Shown in pieces: positions 22,701-32,800 of a stretch of 64,000 nucleotides of DNA. Position 1 is the first letter of the stretch; the number at the start of each line of letters is the position of its first letter. The position numbers were made by a program, and so were the translations under genes. Under the pieces are notes generated by a model. That model was given only the letters and a program-made list of their open reading frames with translations. It ran no database searches and was not told where the DNA came from. The stretch comes from Branchipolynoe longqiensis (taxonomy: Eukaryota > Annelida > Polychaeta > Phyllodocida > Polynoidae), in the NCBI GenBank assembly GCA_030323885.1, contig CM059190.1, positions 101,168,483-101,232,482 on the forward strand, in the 5' to 3' direction.

Positions 22701-23112
22701 CAGTACACAGTGTCACTATCACAATCATGCTACACACAGCTGCCAGGAAATTCCTCTCCTTCTCTTTAAATCTGAATCGACTTCGCCTTCTGTGACTATG
22801 GTGCCTGTGGCTGTGTCTGTGACGTTGTGGCGACCGTGAGTGGCTCCTGTTGCTGTTCCTCTGGGAGTGGCTGCTTTGATTTGGTTGAGTCGAATTTTGT
22901 GCCGCATTCTGGACACTGACATATTGTCTGTCTGTTTGAGATAGGCGTGTCTCAGCCGTGCTTCTCAGATCGTGATCTTCGAGCAGGCTCTCCGTGTCTG
23001 GGGTTATAATTTGGTACGTGTTGGACAACTGGGAAGTTTCCACTGGCACTGCCACTGACATGTTGATGTTACTTTCACTTCTCAATGGGCTGAAACTCTG
23101 ATTTCTGCTCAT
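16445..23112 (-). CDS. TMEM127: TMEM127, transmembrane protein 127 (exons 23112-22512, 19417-19247, 16758-16445)
   Basis: Three exons join in phase (601+171+314 nt) to 361 aa. Seen: membrane segment 1 at about residues 121-141, with TLCTALAEPNWF matching the family's hallmark; segment 2 at about 211-233; segment 3 at about 258-278; segment 4 at about 293-314 (SFYLVAVAGG); C-terminal QPPPAYSP, a PPxY-type ligand for WW-domain E3 ligases. Known of the family: an endolysosomal membrane protein restraining mTORC1 and, in vertebrates, RET turnover. Odd: a ~120-residue N-terminal extension rich in S, R and H (human protein is ~238 aa). Start: the first ATG in frame is 23112; a longer reading would need a TTG. 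Introns carry SINEs, a TIR transposon and a MITE. Paired head to head with MED28. Confidence 0.93.
16798..17060 (-). mobile_element. SINE family A1, internally deleted, tail partly doubled
   Basis: The tail motif gttggttgttrgagttttac appears at about 16804 and again at 16846, followed by body and head (caactcatccggccattccg in antisense). Lies in TMEM127 intron 2. Confidence 0.65.
17681..17905 (+). mobile_element. SINE family B with tRNA-like head
   Basis: Head ctctgtggcgtagtggttag + B box ggtggttcgattcccc, then the same body as at 4783 (gatttccaccgctgtgtata). The distal tail stops after ggtaaaagggctttctatcg. Confidence 0.75.
18080..18362. repeat. Dispersed repeat G, copy 1
   Basis: Shares ggaataaaaggag..., ggtttattc, gccgctagct and gtgctgccacctg in the same order with 48430-49045. 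Contains a ~17-G homopolymer at about 18227-18243. Family unknown. Confidence 0.45.
18367..18857. mobile_element. Tigger/pogo-like MITE
   Basis: Ends CAGTATAACTCCGTTAAACC and its inverted counterpart (ggtttaaccgagcttagttt ... acggggttgtactg), with TA on both sides (18365-18366, 18858-18859). Internal blocks repeat the terminal 'ggttaaccgatc' motif in both orientations. CAGT...AACCCCGTTA ends are typical of pogo/Tigger elements. No transposase is encoded. Confidence 0.7.
18866..19095 (+). mobile_element. SINE family A1 head with tail type 2
   Basis: Head gacgggatggccaaatgagt, B box gggttcgaacact, the short body, then tail type 2 (ggagcagtcgaatgaggaag ... aacaactaatgtacc) and an A-rich end. 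Shows the tail exchange relative to the 41499 copy. Confidence 0.75.
19247..19417 (-). CDS. TMEM127: TMEM127 exon 2
   Basis: Acceptor ttacccag before 19417, donor ACAG|GTAACA after 19247, phase 1 at both ends. Encodes the second membrane segment (ALCFVGIVFSLIAFLLDL) and the cytoplasmic GPSDRMMKTLRRNAVFNILT stretch, matching the corresponding human exon. Confidence 0.93.
19691..21436. mobile_element. TIR DNA transposon (non-autonomous), ~1.75 kb
   Basis: The left end contains ccagatagcacagagccgtc and the right end gacggctctgagctatctgg, complementary with one mismatch and extending into gggccgac. Subterminal blocks are rich in 'gttgggccaacggtggc' units. There is no transposase frame. It carries two family C SINEs. 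Confidence 0.72.
20041..20553 (-). mobile_element. SINE family C, tandem dimer, tRNA-like heads
   Basis: Two copies (20041-20226 and 20227-20553) of antisense sequence. In sense each has a leader, A box ggtggtgtaatggttagcac and B box gggttcgagtcccac. Only the longer copy has the body/tail (ggatcctgtacaagctttgc to ccagggggacgag). Heads resemble a tRNA but continue into SINE body, so they are not tRNA genes. Confidence 0.8.
22121..22435. mobile_element. TA-flanked MITE family H, copy 1
   Basis: Starts TAGAGGGAGTGCA, ends with the complement of TAGAGGGGGTGTAAT, and has TA on both sides (22119-22120, 22436-22437). The second copy at 30381-30810 shares a block (ctgatttgttggtttatttg in one orientation). 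Inserted 76 bp inside the start of TMEM127 intron 1. Confidence 0.72.
22512..23112 (-). CDS. TMEM127: TMEM127 exon 1
   Basis: Encodes residues 1-200 plus the first base of codon 201. Donor GACG|GTGAGT at 22512/22511. Includes the SR/HR-rich extension (for example HRHSHRHHSHRRRSR), membrane segment 1 and the first luminal loop with a cysteine (GGGC). Confidence 0.9.
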
Positions 23113-23847
23113 GACTTCTCGTGTTTTGTTCCTCAAATCAAGAGTGGTGTCTCAATGTGGCCAAGTTGTGCACGCTAGAGTTGCTTGCTTCTAGTTCCAC
23201 GGCACATTTATGCGCAATTCCAACCGCAGTATGTGCCTAAACGATAGATTTACTCAGTACCTTCTAGACTAAGTAAACAAATAACTTCCGTGTCTGTAGA
23301 CTGTACTGTGCACTGTACAGTGCACTGCACCAAAAGTAGTACACCTTGACCCGGAACCACTTTCTAACCTAAACTTGTGAAGAGATATATACTTCATGCC
23401 CCAATTTCCCTTTTCTGTGGGGTTTTGAATCATGTCATGTGAATCAAATGTGAAATATCGTTTTGAGGAATAAAGCTTCAACTTCAAGTTGATGGACGGG
23501 CTGCCTCCGCTACAGCTACAAATGATCATCTCTTCACCACTTCATTTTCGGTGTCCGGTGTCGCGGTCTGTTCCCTCGTGGTTGTTGTTTGTTTGTTCTC
23601 TTGATTGCGGCTTTTCTTTGTCTAACAGGTCATATATTTATTGGACATTAATGGATAATAGTACATATTCTGGTCCGTTTCTACGATGTACTTTTTCTTA
23701 TTAAATGTTTGGAGCTGAAAAAACTGTTACTCGTGTTAGATCCGCCATCTAGGGGCATCCCCCTGTATTAGAAGGAAGAAGCTGATACGCTCTTTAGTTT
23801 CCACCAGGGCGGCAGCACATATATTTATGTGTTTTTTACATTTTAAA
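23113..23847. promoter_or_regulatory. Divergent (shared) promoter interval TMEM127 / MED28
   Basis: 735 bp separate the two start codons, which point away from each other. No repeat is recognisable in the interval. It holds an 18-bp perfect palindrome GTGCACTGTACAGTGCAC (23308-23325). The MED28 start sits in AAAATGGCGGC, a good match to the YY1 site often found over start codons of housekeeping genes. No TATA box is obvious. A shared bidirectional promoter is an inference. Confidence 0.6.
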
Positions 23848-23898
23848 ATGGCGGCTTCCACTGGGCATCTTGTCGACGATTTAGAGGGAGCTTTTCAG
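23848..23898 (+). CDS. MED28: MED28 exon 1
   Basis: 17 codons ([17 protein letters not shown]) from ATG to donor CAG|GTATTA, phase 0. Start chosen because the ATG sits in AAAATGG context and the residues match the family N-terminal LVD-LE-SF. An upstream in-frame ATG at about 23827 would add only a few hydrophobic residues. Confidence 0.88.
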
Positions 23899-26800
23899 GT
23901 ATTATGTCGAAATATTTATGAGAGTGCAGTAGATTTTCGTACACTATATGTGGTAGCTATTGTTGTGTGGAGTCAGTTGGATGATTACTTTGCAGAGGGT
24001 GAAAAGACACTGTGAATGAATATTCCCCAATTATCGCCCAATTTAAACTGGCCCGGTGTCATGGTATAAAACCCCGGCCCGATCGCAGCCCCTGCCGTGA
24101 AGACAGTTGACTAAGCATTTTTTTTTGTAAAATAAATTTTTAAACTTTCAGTGGATCATTTAAAAATATCTTAATGCGCGATTGAAGAGGAAGATCTGAA
24201 GTATTTAATGTAACCTAAGAGCAATTTATGCTGAAAGTATTAAAAACAGAGATAATAGTGAAAGTTGGGATATTCTGAGTGTCAGTGCAATCTTCATACA
24301 GAAAAAGTGAAATATCTATGAAACTTACACCACCTAGAAACAAACCCCCTGGAACATATATAGAAAACATATCCAACGAACAGATTATATTAAATTTATA
24401 CGGTTAGGGTTGTGCATTTCTATTAATCTTTAATAGACACTGGCAGTGTGTATTCGTTCAGCAGCCGAGCTGAGCTTGTTTACAACCTCTGAGCATGCGC
24501 AGAAGCCACGGCAGGGGCTGCGATCTGGCAGGGGTTTTATACCATGACACCGGTGTCGCGGTTTCAGTTCTCCGCCAGTTTCAGTTCTTCGCATCGCTTC
24601 TGCGCATGCGTCAGCATCGTCTGCGCATATGTCAACATCGAGCCAGATTCAAACCGTTGCCGATCGCCGCAAATCGCTGCACTCATACTGTCACTATAGT
24701 GTCAGTGTCACTAACCTTATCAATTTAATATAATCTTTTCGGTAAACATGTTTTCTATTGCCGTGTTCACACGGACAAAATGTGAGGCGTATCACACAAA
24801 TCGAATCAGGTGAGGCGAATTGGTTGCGTTCACACGGGCAAAATTATCCGCATCACAGGAATCGATTCACGTAGACTACCTCGCTTAGGTGGTTTACACA
24901 ATCCGCATCACGTGAATCGAATCAGCCCTAATCCGCATCAGACGTGCGTTCACACGAGAAATGTGATGCGAACTATACAAGTCGCTTTCTACGAATCGAT
25001 TTACATCGTCCGTGTGAACACGGCTTTAATGTGTACCAAGCGATTTATTTCTAGGTGGTGTGGTTTTAGAGATATATAGGGTATGCACTGACGTCACGCT
25101 AAACGGAAGTGCGGCCATTGTGGCGATAGTAACCATAATAATATTAATAAAGGCTGTCACACTGCAAACTCAATGGCTATGAGCAATCTTCCTCCAGAAA
25201 AGGTTAAATATCTCTAAAACCACAACACCTAGAAACAAACTGATTGGAATACACATAGAAAACATGTTTACCAAAAAGATTATATTAAATTGATACGGTT
25301 AGGGTTATGGATTTCTATTAAATTTGAATAAAACTGGCATTTTGCACTGCGCGTACCGGCATACTCAATCGAGTCAATGCATTGTCAATGGCAGTGAGCA
25401 ATCTTCAGACAGAAAAAGTTAAATATCTCTAAAACTACAACACCTAGAAACAAACTGATTGGATTACACATAGAAAACATGTTTACCAAAAAGATTATAT
25501 TAAATTGATACGGTTAGGATTCTGGATTTCTATTAATTTTGAATAAAACTGACGTTTTGCACTGCGCATACCGACAAATTCAACGCATTGTCAATGTTCG
25601 TGAGCAATCTTCATGCAGAAAAAGTGAAATATCTCTAAAACCACACCACCTAGAAACAAATCGTGTGGTACACATATAGAAAACATATTCAATGAATAGA
25701 TTATATTAAATTTATACGGTTAGGGTTCTGGATTTCTATTAATTTTGAATGAAATAGACGTTTTACACTGCGCGTACAGGCAAACTCTATGGGATGTTTA
25801 CTAGTTGATATCGCCACAATGGCCGCGCATCCGGTTCGTGACGTCACGTGAATACCCTATATTTCACTTTTTCTGTATGAAGATTGCTTACGACCATTGA
25901 CAATGTCTTGAGTTGCCGGTACGCGCAGTGCAAAACATTATTCAAAATTAATAGAAATCCAGAAGCCTAACCATATCAATTTAATATAATCTTTTTTGGT
26001 AAACATGTTTTCTATATGTGTACCAAACGATTTGTTTCTAGGTGGTGTGGTTTTAGAGATATTTAACTTTTTCTGTATGAAGATTGCTCACGACCATTGA
26101 CGATGCTGTTCGATTTTGACGCATGCGCAGAAGCGATGCGGAGAACTGAAACTGGTGGAGAACTGAAACCGGGCCGCATTGATTTCTATTAATTTTGAAT
26201 AAAACTAATGTTTTGCACTGCGCGTACCGTCAAACTCAAGGCATTGTCAATGGTCATGAGCAATCTTCATATAGAAAATACAGAAAAAGTGAAATATCTC
26301 ATAAACCACACCACCTAGAAACAAATCGCTTGGTACACATATAGAAAACATCTTTACCAAAAACATTATATTAAATTTATAAGGTTAGTCACGATGCTGT
26401 TGGATTTTGACGCATGCGTACCGCGGAAACTGGTGGACGGCGGAAACTGCGACAACGGCCCGTGGGTTTATGCTCTACGCATCACTTCTGCGCATGCGTC
26501 AAAATCGAACGGCATAGTCTGCGCAAGCGTCAACATCGAAGCACATATCCACCAGATTCAAACCGAGTCCTAAGACAGTTGACTAAGACATATTTGGATA
26601 ATAGATGTTTTCTGCAGTAGGTACCCTACTAAAATTGTCAAATTATTACAAACCTTCAAATTATAAATTCATTGGAAGCTCCACTGAATCAAAAGCAATA
26701 TGCTTTTTGAATTTTTAAGATATTCCAAAAATTGAGTGAGATATGTGCATTTGAATGTTGTTGAATTTCAGATCTTTTGTATTAGGTAATGCATAAGAAG

Positions 26801-29800
26801 TGCCTTATTTAGGACTGTTAAATAGACTAATTATAAGAACATTTCTTTGTAGTTTCTTTATTAATGATCAGATCCTGATCAAACTTCACACCAAGGTTCT
26901 TCGAATGGCAAATCACCCCAACTTATCAAAACTGATAACAACAAATTAGATCACAGGAAAATGTAGGTTTCCATGGCAAGTGTAATACAATCACTCCCAC
27001 CTACAATATGAGTCAACTGTAGCTTTTTAAAAATAATGGTCAGATCCTGATGAAATTTCACATCAAGGTTCTTATTGGTCTGGCAAATCACCTCAGCTTA
27101 TCAAAATATAAAAAATTAGATCACAGAAAAATGTAGGTTTCCATGGCAACCATGATACAATCATGCCCACAACTGCAGTTTCTTTATTAATGGTTTGATC
27201 CTGATCAAACTTGATACCAAGTTTCTTCTTGCTATGGGAAATCATCTCAGTTTATCAAAACTGATATGAAAAAATTATATCACAGACAAATGTGGGTTTC
27301 CATTGCAACCATTATACAAAACTGCCTGACACCTACAATACTGTGCCAGATTTTAGACTTGCGATTCCAGTTGTAGTGGTTTTATGACCATTTTTAGGAA
27401 GAAAAAATGCTAAAGATTAACATTCTAATAGTTAGCATGGACATTCCTGGCAATTTCCCCTCTGAATTTTGCATCTGAAGACTCGAATAGCTTAGTAAAA
27501 TGCCTTTCAAACGTTGTACAACATTGAAAATAGTATATCTTTGCTGAAATCTTTGGTGCCTCAAAAACAAATGTAACAACGAATGTACTCTGCATGTGCT
27601 TCCTGTCCGGTGCCTTTTCCCGACTCGACTCTGCTGCAAATGAGATCGCAAAAGGTTGTACAAGTTTTTTGAGTCCGTTGACAGTGGCGCCCCCGGCGGA
27701 TTGTAGGGTACCTATCTGCAGTGATCGTTTCATGGTGAATGTAGCTATGTGCCAATACTGCCTATCGCCGCAAATCGGTTCGGCAAGGACGGTAACGCTA
27801 GTCCCATTCAGCTGTGCTGAGCTGCTTTGCTTGCTTTTAGTGTGGTTGAGTTAAGTGACACTCATACTGTCACTATAGTGTAAGTGTCACATCCGCGTGA
27901 AATGTCCTTACGTGCGAATAAGAACACTACCGTAGTGCAGAAAACATCTATTATCTAGAAAATCCACCGCTGTCGCTGATCGCGGTAGTGACCACATCCC
28001 ACTATTCGCACATCGGCTGCGCAAATACTGGTCTCCTCCCCCTCCCGAGATAGTAAACAAGAAGAAAGAAGTATCCCCCTCCCCGAGATATATGACAAAT
28101 AATTAAAAGAAAGTAAAAGCCCCCCCCCCCCCCCAAAAAAACCGACAAGCCAGCCGCTGTGTGAATAGAGGTAGGAAATAACCCCACCAAGCCATTAAAA
28201 GATAAATAAAAATAACCCACCCCCGTCAGAGATACAACAAAACAAAACAAGAATTACCCCCCCCCCCTCTCAGATACAAAAAGAATTATTGAAATAATCT
28301 CCCCCTCCCGAGATAGTAAAAAAAAAAATTTCAGAATGTTAACCCCCACCTCCCCCACCTCCCCCCCCCAAAAAAAAACAACCAAGCCAGCTGCTGTGTG
28401 AATAGACAACATCGCCATTGTCTTGTTTGAAACAGAGAACACTAACTAAAAAAATATATATAATAAATTAAGATACTAATCTTGTATCCAGCATTGCATT
28501 TACATCAATATAATCAGCACATCTTATGTCATGTGCATTTAGATTTAGACAAATCTAGGCACTCAGACTAGTGTTAGAGCCATAGCCAGAGTCAGTTTTA
28601 CTTATTTTATTCATGTTTTTATTTATATCCTATGGTTAATAGAACTAGAAAATGAGTAGGGTTAATCAGATATTGGTTATATATTTCTTTGAAACAAGTT
28701 TTTGTTGACACATTTGACATTTTAATATTTAGAACAAGAATTACTTGTCTAATCAATGGTGATGTAAACATCATCCTGTAAGTGTAAAGTGACTGAAATT
28801 GTATGTTTCTTAGCTCAAAATGCTTCATTATGGAGAGTTATGTCTTAAAGATATTCATTATATTATTATATTGCATCCATCCATCCATGTTTGTGCCAAA
28901 TTGTTATGTATTTTGATTAATTTTGAATAAAATCGAAGTTTTTCCCTACGCATCTTGGCAAACTCTATGGCTGTATACCTTTGCTTTGCTGCCAACGCCG
29001 TTTTAAGCACATGCGTAGTTGGAACGGTGATCTAGTCTATAGAGGAACCGACAGCGTAGAATGTAAACCCACGGAGACCCAAAACCGCGACATTCTGCAG
29101 CTTGAAAGCGCCGGTCGATTTTGGTGCATGCGCAGCATGTCAGCGCATGCGCAGAAGCGACAGCGTAGAGCGTAAACCTGTGGAGACGCAAAACCGCAAC
29201 ACTGGTATACCTCATGGCCACGGTATGAGGTTGGGCCTGTAGCTGGCAGCTGTTGTTTTGAAAATGGATGGGTGAGTGGAGAGAAGGGAGAGTAAAACTG
29301 ATGTATATTCAATTTTCTTTAGTGTAGTTCAAACAGGAAATATATTTGCTTTAATGTGAAATATATATTAGTACAATTACATTGCATAATTCAATCAGAA
29401 ACGCATATAGAAGGAAAAACGTTTTTTGTTGATCTGCCAATACTAATATATAGGCCCAGGGTAGTAGAACCATAGCAATTTCTACACTCACCTATGACGA
29501 ACTGCACATTGTATGATTCAGCCGGGCCTGAGGATTAATGGTTTGACAGGATCCGCCGCAATTGCGCAGGTTTCTGGACGGGATGGCCGAATGAGTTAGA
29601 GCGTCCGTCTCCCGTGCTGGTAGATCGTGGGGTCGTGGGTTCGAATCCTGGTCGAGTCAAACCAATGACTTAAAAATTGATACTCGTCGCTTTCTAGCCA
29701 GACGCTCGGCATTACTAGGATAGGGCAAGGAGCAGTGGAATGAGGAAGACCAGTCGTCTGCGACTGAAATTTCCCCTGCTTAAACAACTAATGTACCAAC

Positions 29801-32800
29801 AAAAAAAACAAAAAATGCTATGATGGTAGCAGCCATTCTGGTCGTGCCTATGTGTTATCGTTTGGACAGGATACATCGAAAATGCACTGTTCCACAGTGT
29901 ATGCATCGGAGGATGGCTTGGGGTCGCAGTTTCTACTCACCTATGATAAACTGCATGTTCTGTGATCCAGAGTCGTCCGTCGGCGCCTATGCTGTGGAAC
30001 GGCTGCTGCCGTCATAGCGTTAAGCCCAGAACCCAGCGCATTTGCGATGGATCCCGTCCAAACGATAATGCATGACCAGGGGCTATATGCATGGGGCGGT
30101 GTTAGCGAGCCAAACCGCGGTTAGGGCGGGATTTCTGGTTTAGCGCCGAAAAGTCGCTATGCATGGAGCAGTGTTAGGCCAACACCGCGAGTTTAAAGTC
30201 GGAGATTCTAACACCAGCCCATAGCAGGTTTACAGCGGTGTTAGTTTTAGGTTAGGGCCAAATCTATTCAATGCTATCATATTTAACAGAAGTACATACT
30301 CAAAAAGTGAAATTTGATCAAATTAACCGTAAAATCGAAGCGATATTAACGCTGGTGCCACATTGGCGGCGATATTAATATAGAGGGGGTGTAATGACGT
30401 CACGAGGCAACTTCCGGTGGCCATATTGGATTACATATGCAAGGCTTGGAAGTGCTTACATTGTGTTTATTTACTGATTTGTTGGTTTATTTGTCACTGT
30501 TTTGAGCAGTTTGGCCTCAAAAGTTGGGGGAAAGGGGTTTTTTGATGATGGGGAAGCATTTTTAAAATCATGTAGCCTGACATCATGGCTAAAGTGCAGT
30601 ATGTTGACACTTTGGATGCTCTGTCAAAGAATTAGAGAGGTTCGGGCAGTACCCACTAGGTGGCGCCACATACTTCAGCAGCCCTGATTATAGGTAGGCC
30701 CAGTGGTGGCCATAGTGTTCTTGGTATAAGATAGGGGGCGCCATAGGTGGTATTAAGTGTACTCCAAGATGGCTAACTTCCCAGTGATGACGTCACATGC
30801 ACTCCCTCTATTGTCGAATCAACGAATGTAAACTAAACAAATCGCCGCTGCCGCCACCCCCCGCCGCCGCCGCATTGGCGGCGATATATTAGAGCCAAAT
30901 CTATTCAATGCTATCATATTTAACAGAATTAGATACTCAATAAGTGAAATTTCAGCAAATTAACCCTAAATTCGAAGCGATATTAACGCCGCCACTAAAT
31001 CGGCAGCGATATGAATATTGTCGAATCGACGAATGTAAGCAAAACAAATCGCTTCCGAATCAGCTGCGATATTGGGAAATAGCGGTGCTCGCCGGCAACA
31101 GGCTCATCAGTAACAAGAGTGCTGGTTCCCGGTGTATGGAGAAAGCAATTACCGCATCGGCGGCAATATATTAGGCCCAAATCTACTCAATGCTATCATA
31201 TTTAACAGAATTACATACTCAATAAGTGAAATTTCAGCAAATTAACCCTAAATTCGAAGTGATATTAACGCCGCCGCTGCATTGGTGGCGATATTCATAC
31301 TGTCGAATCGATGAATGTAAACAGAACAAATCGCCGCCACCGCATCGGTGGCGATATATTAGAACCAAATCTATTCAATGCTATCATATTTAACAGAATT
31401 ACATACGCAATAAGTGAAATTTCATGAAATTAACCCTAAATTCTAAGCAATATTAACACCGCCGCTAAATCAGCGGCGATATTAATATTGTCAAATCGAC
31501 GAATGCAAGCAACCCCGGCCGCCGCCGCCACCACAGTAACAAGCGCGCTGGTTCCCGGTGGGTAGAGAAGGCAATATATTAGGCCCAACCAGATGCTTGC
31601 CGGCAACAGGCTCAGAGAGATTTCCATAATGTATAAATTAATTCACATATAGCTAATGTAAAGATGTATCGACACTCTGAGTTCTTGTATGTAACTGACT
31701 TTTATTGGTGATCGAACCTCATGACGTCACGCCGTGATATGCGGGGGCATTCGGGTACTTACATATCTTACATCTTCCCCTTTTCATAACAGTTATAATA
31801 TTACCAATGACGGGGGGTACTTATAACAAGGAATGATTTAACATGTGATACACACTCCCGTCCTGACATAAGATATCACCTTAACCCCATAAAGATACCC
31901 TTCATAATATTTGTTATACGAAATTATCATCTTAATACCTTGACATGACGTTATAGGTGTAGGCTAATGATGACATATCTCTTAATCGTACATATGCATT
32001 TCTAACACCATTCTTGCCTTGCCTGAAACGCAATACTGCGTTAATTATCAACGATGTTCCTATTATTCTTTCGTTACATCGATGTTATCTTAGGGTCTAC
32101 TTACATGGTTATTGACAGATATCGTTATAACGGTGTAACAGTAATTACTTAACCCATACATACCTTAAATACATTTTATTTCTTATCCGACTAGACGTTT
32201 GTATGGACGCACGGTCGTCCATACGCTCCAACAGCGTTAGACTATTCTTATTCTAACATCCGTGTTCACGTTCTTTATTTGACCTATTGAACGATGTGTT
32301 ACGTCATGCTGCGCATGTACGCGTAACTGTCCATTCTTATTGACATCATAACGTGACCATTCTTTATCTGACCTATTGTATGTTGTATCTCGTGGCATTT
32401 ATTTCAAAACGTTTCGGAGGTTTACTAATCCTACCATACCGTGTAGTGTAAGGTGAGAATGTGTGTTTTGTCAGAAGATCTTCCTTATTTATTTGTTCAT
32501 TGACAGCTGTCTGTGGACACTTGAATATAAACTTTCTATTCCTTCTTAACATATTTCCTTTATCGTTACGAATCTTATAATCTCGCCCCCGATTGTCATT
32601 TGTGTCTGCAATATGACCTCCTTCCCATTCATTATTATGGTTCCTGTATTTAACTTTGTCTCCTATTTGTAACAGTGGATGTTCTTTACCTGCATGCTTG
32701 TCAAAATACTTTTTCTGGATAAGTTGTTTATGTTGTAATTGTAACGCTTTTGACGGTTGTATCGTCGCTTTGAGCTGACTATCCACCACTGGTATACGGG

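Larger units (their letters stand above)
24290..26385. repeat. ~215-bp repeat family, at least six copies in both orientations
   Basis: Units with gcaatcttca-agaaaaagt, accacctagaaacaaa, atagaaaacat and attatattaaatt start near 24290, 25186, 25400, 25607 and 26263 (+), with inverted copies at 24700-25076 and 25860-26100. The three central units are spaced about 210 bp apart and lie inside the TIR element 25077-25859. Confidence 0.8.

Noticed and set aside
23113..23136. TMEM127 start upstream of 23112
   Set aside because: The in-frame codon at 23136 is TTG, so the longer reading would need a non-ATG start; the ATG at 23112 was chosen.
30840..30880. (GCC)n coding or CpG-island promoter
   Set aside because: The GCC-rich patches are parts of the 185-bp repeats inside a TIR element, not a gene start.
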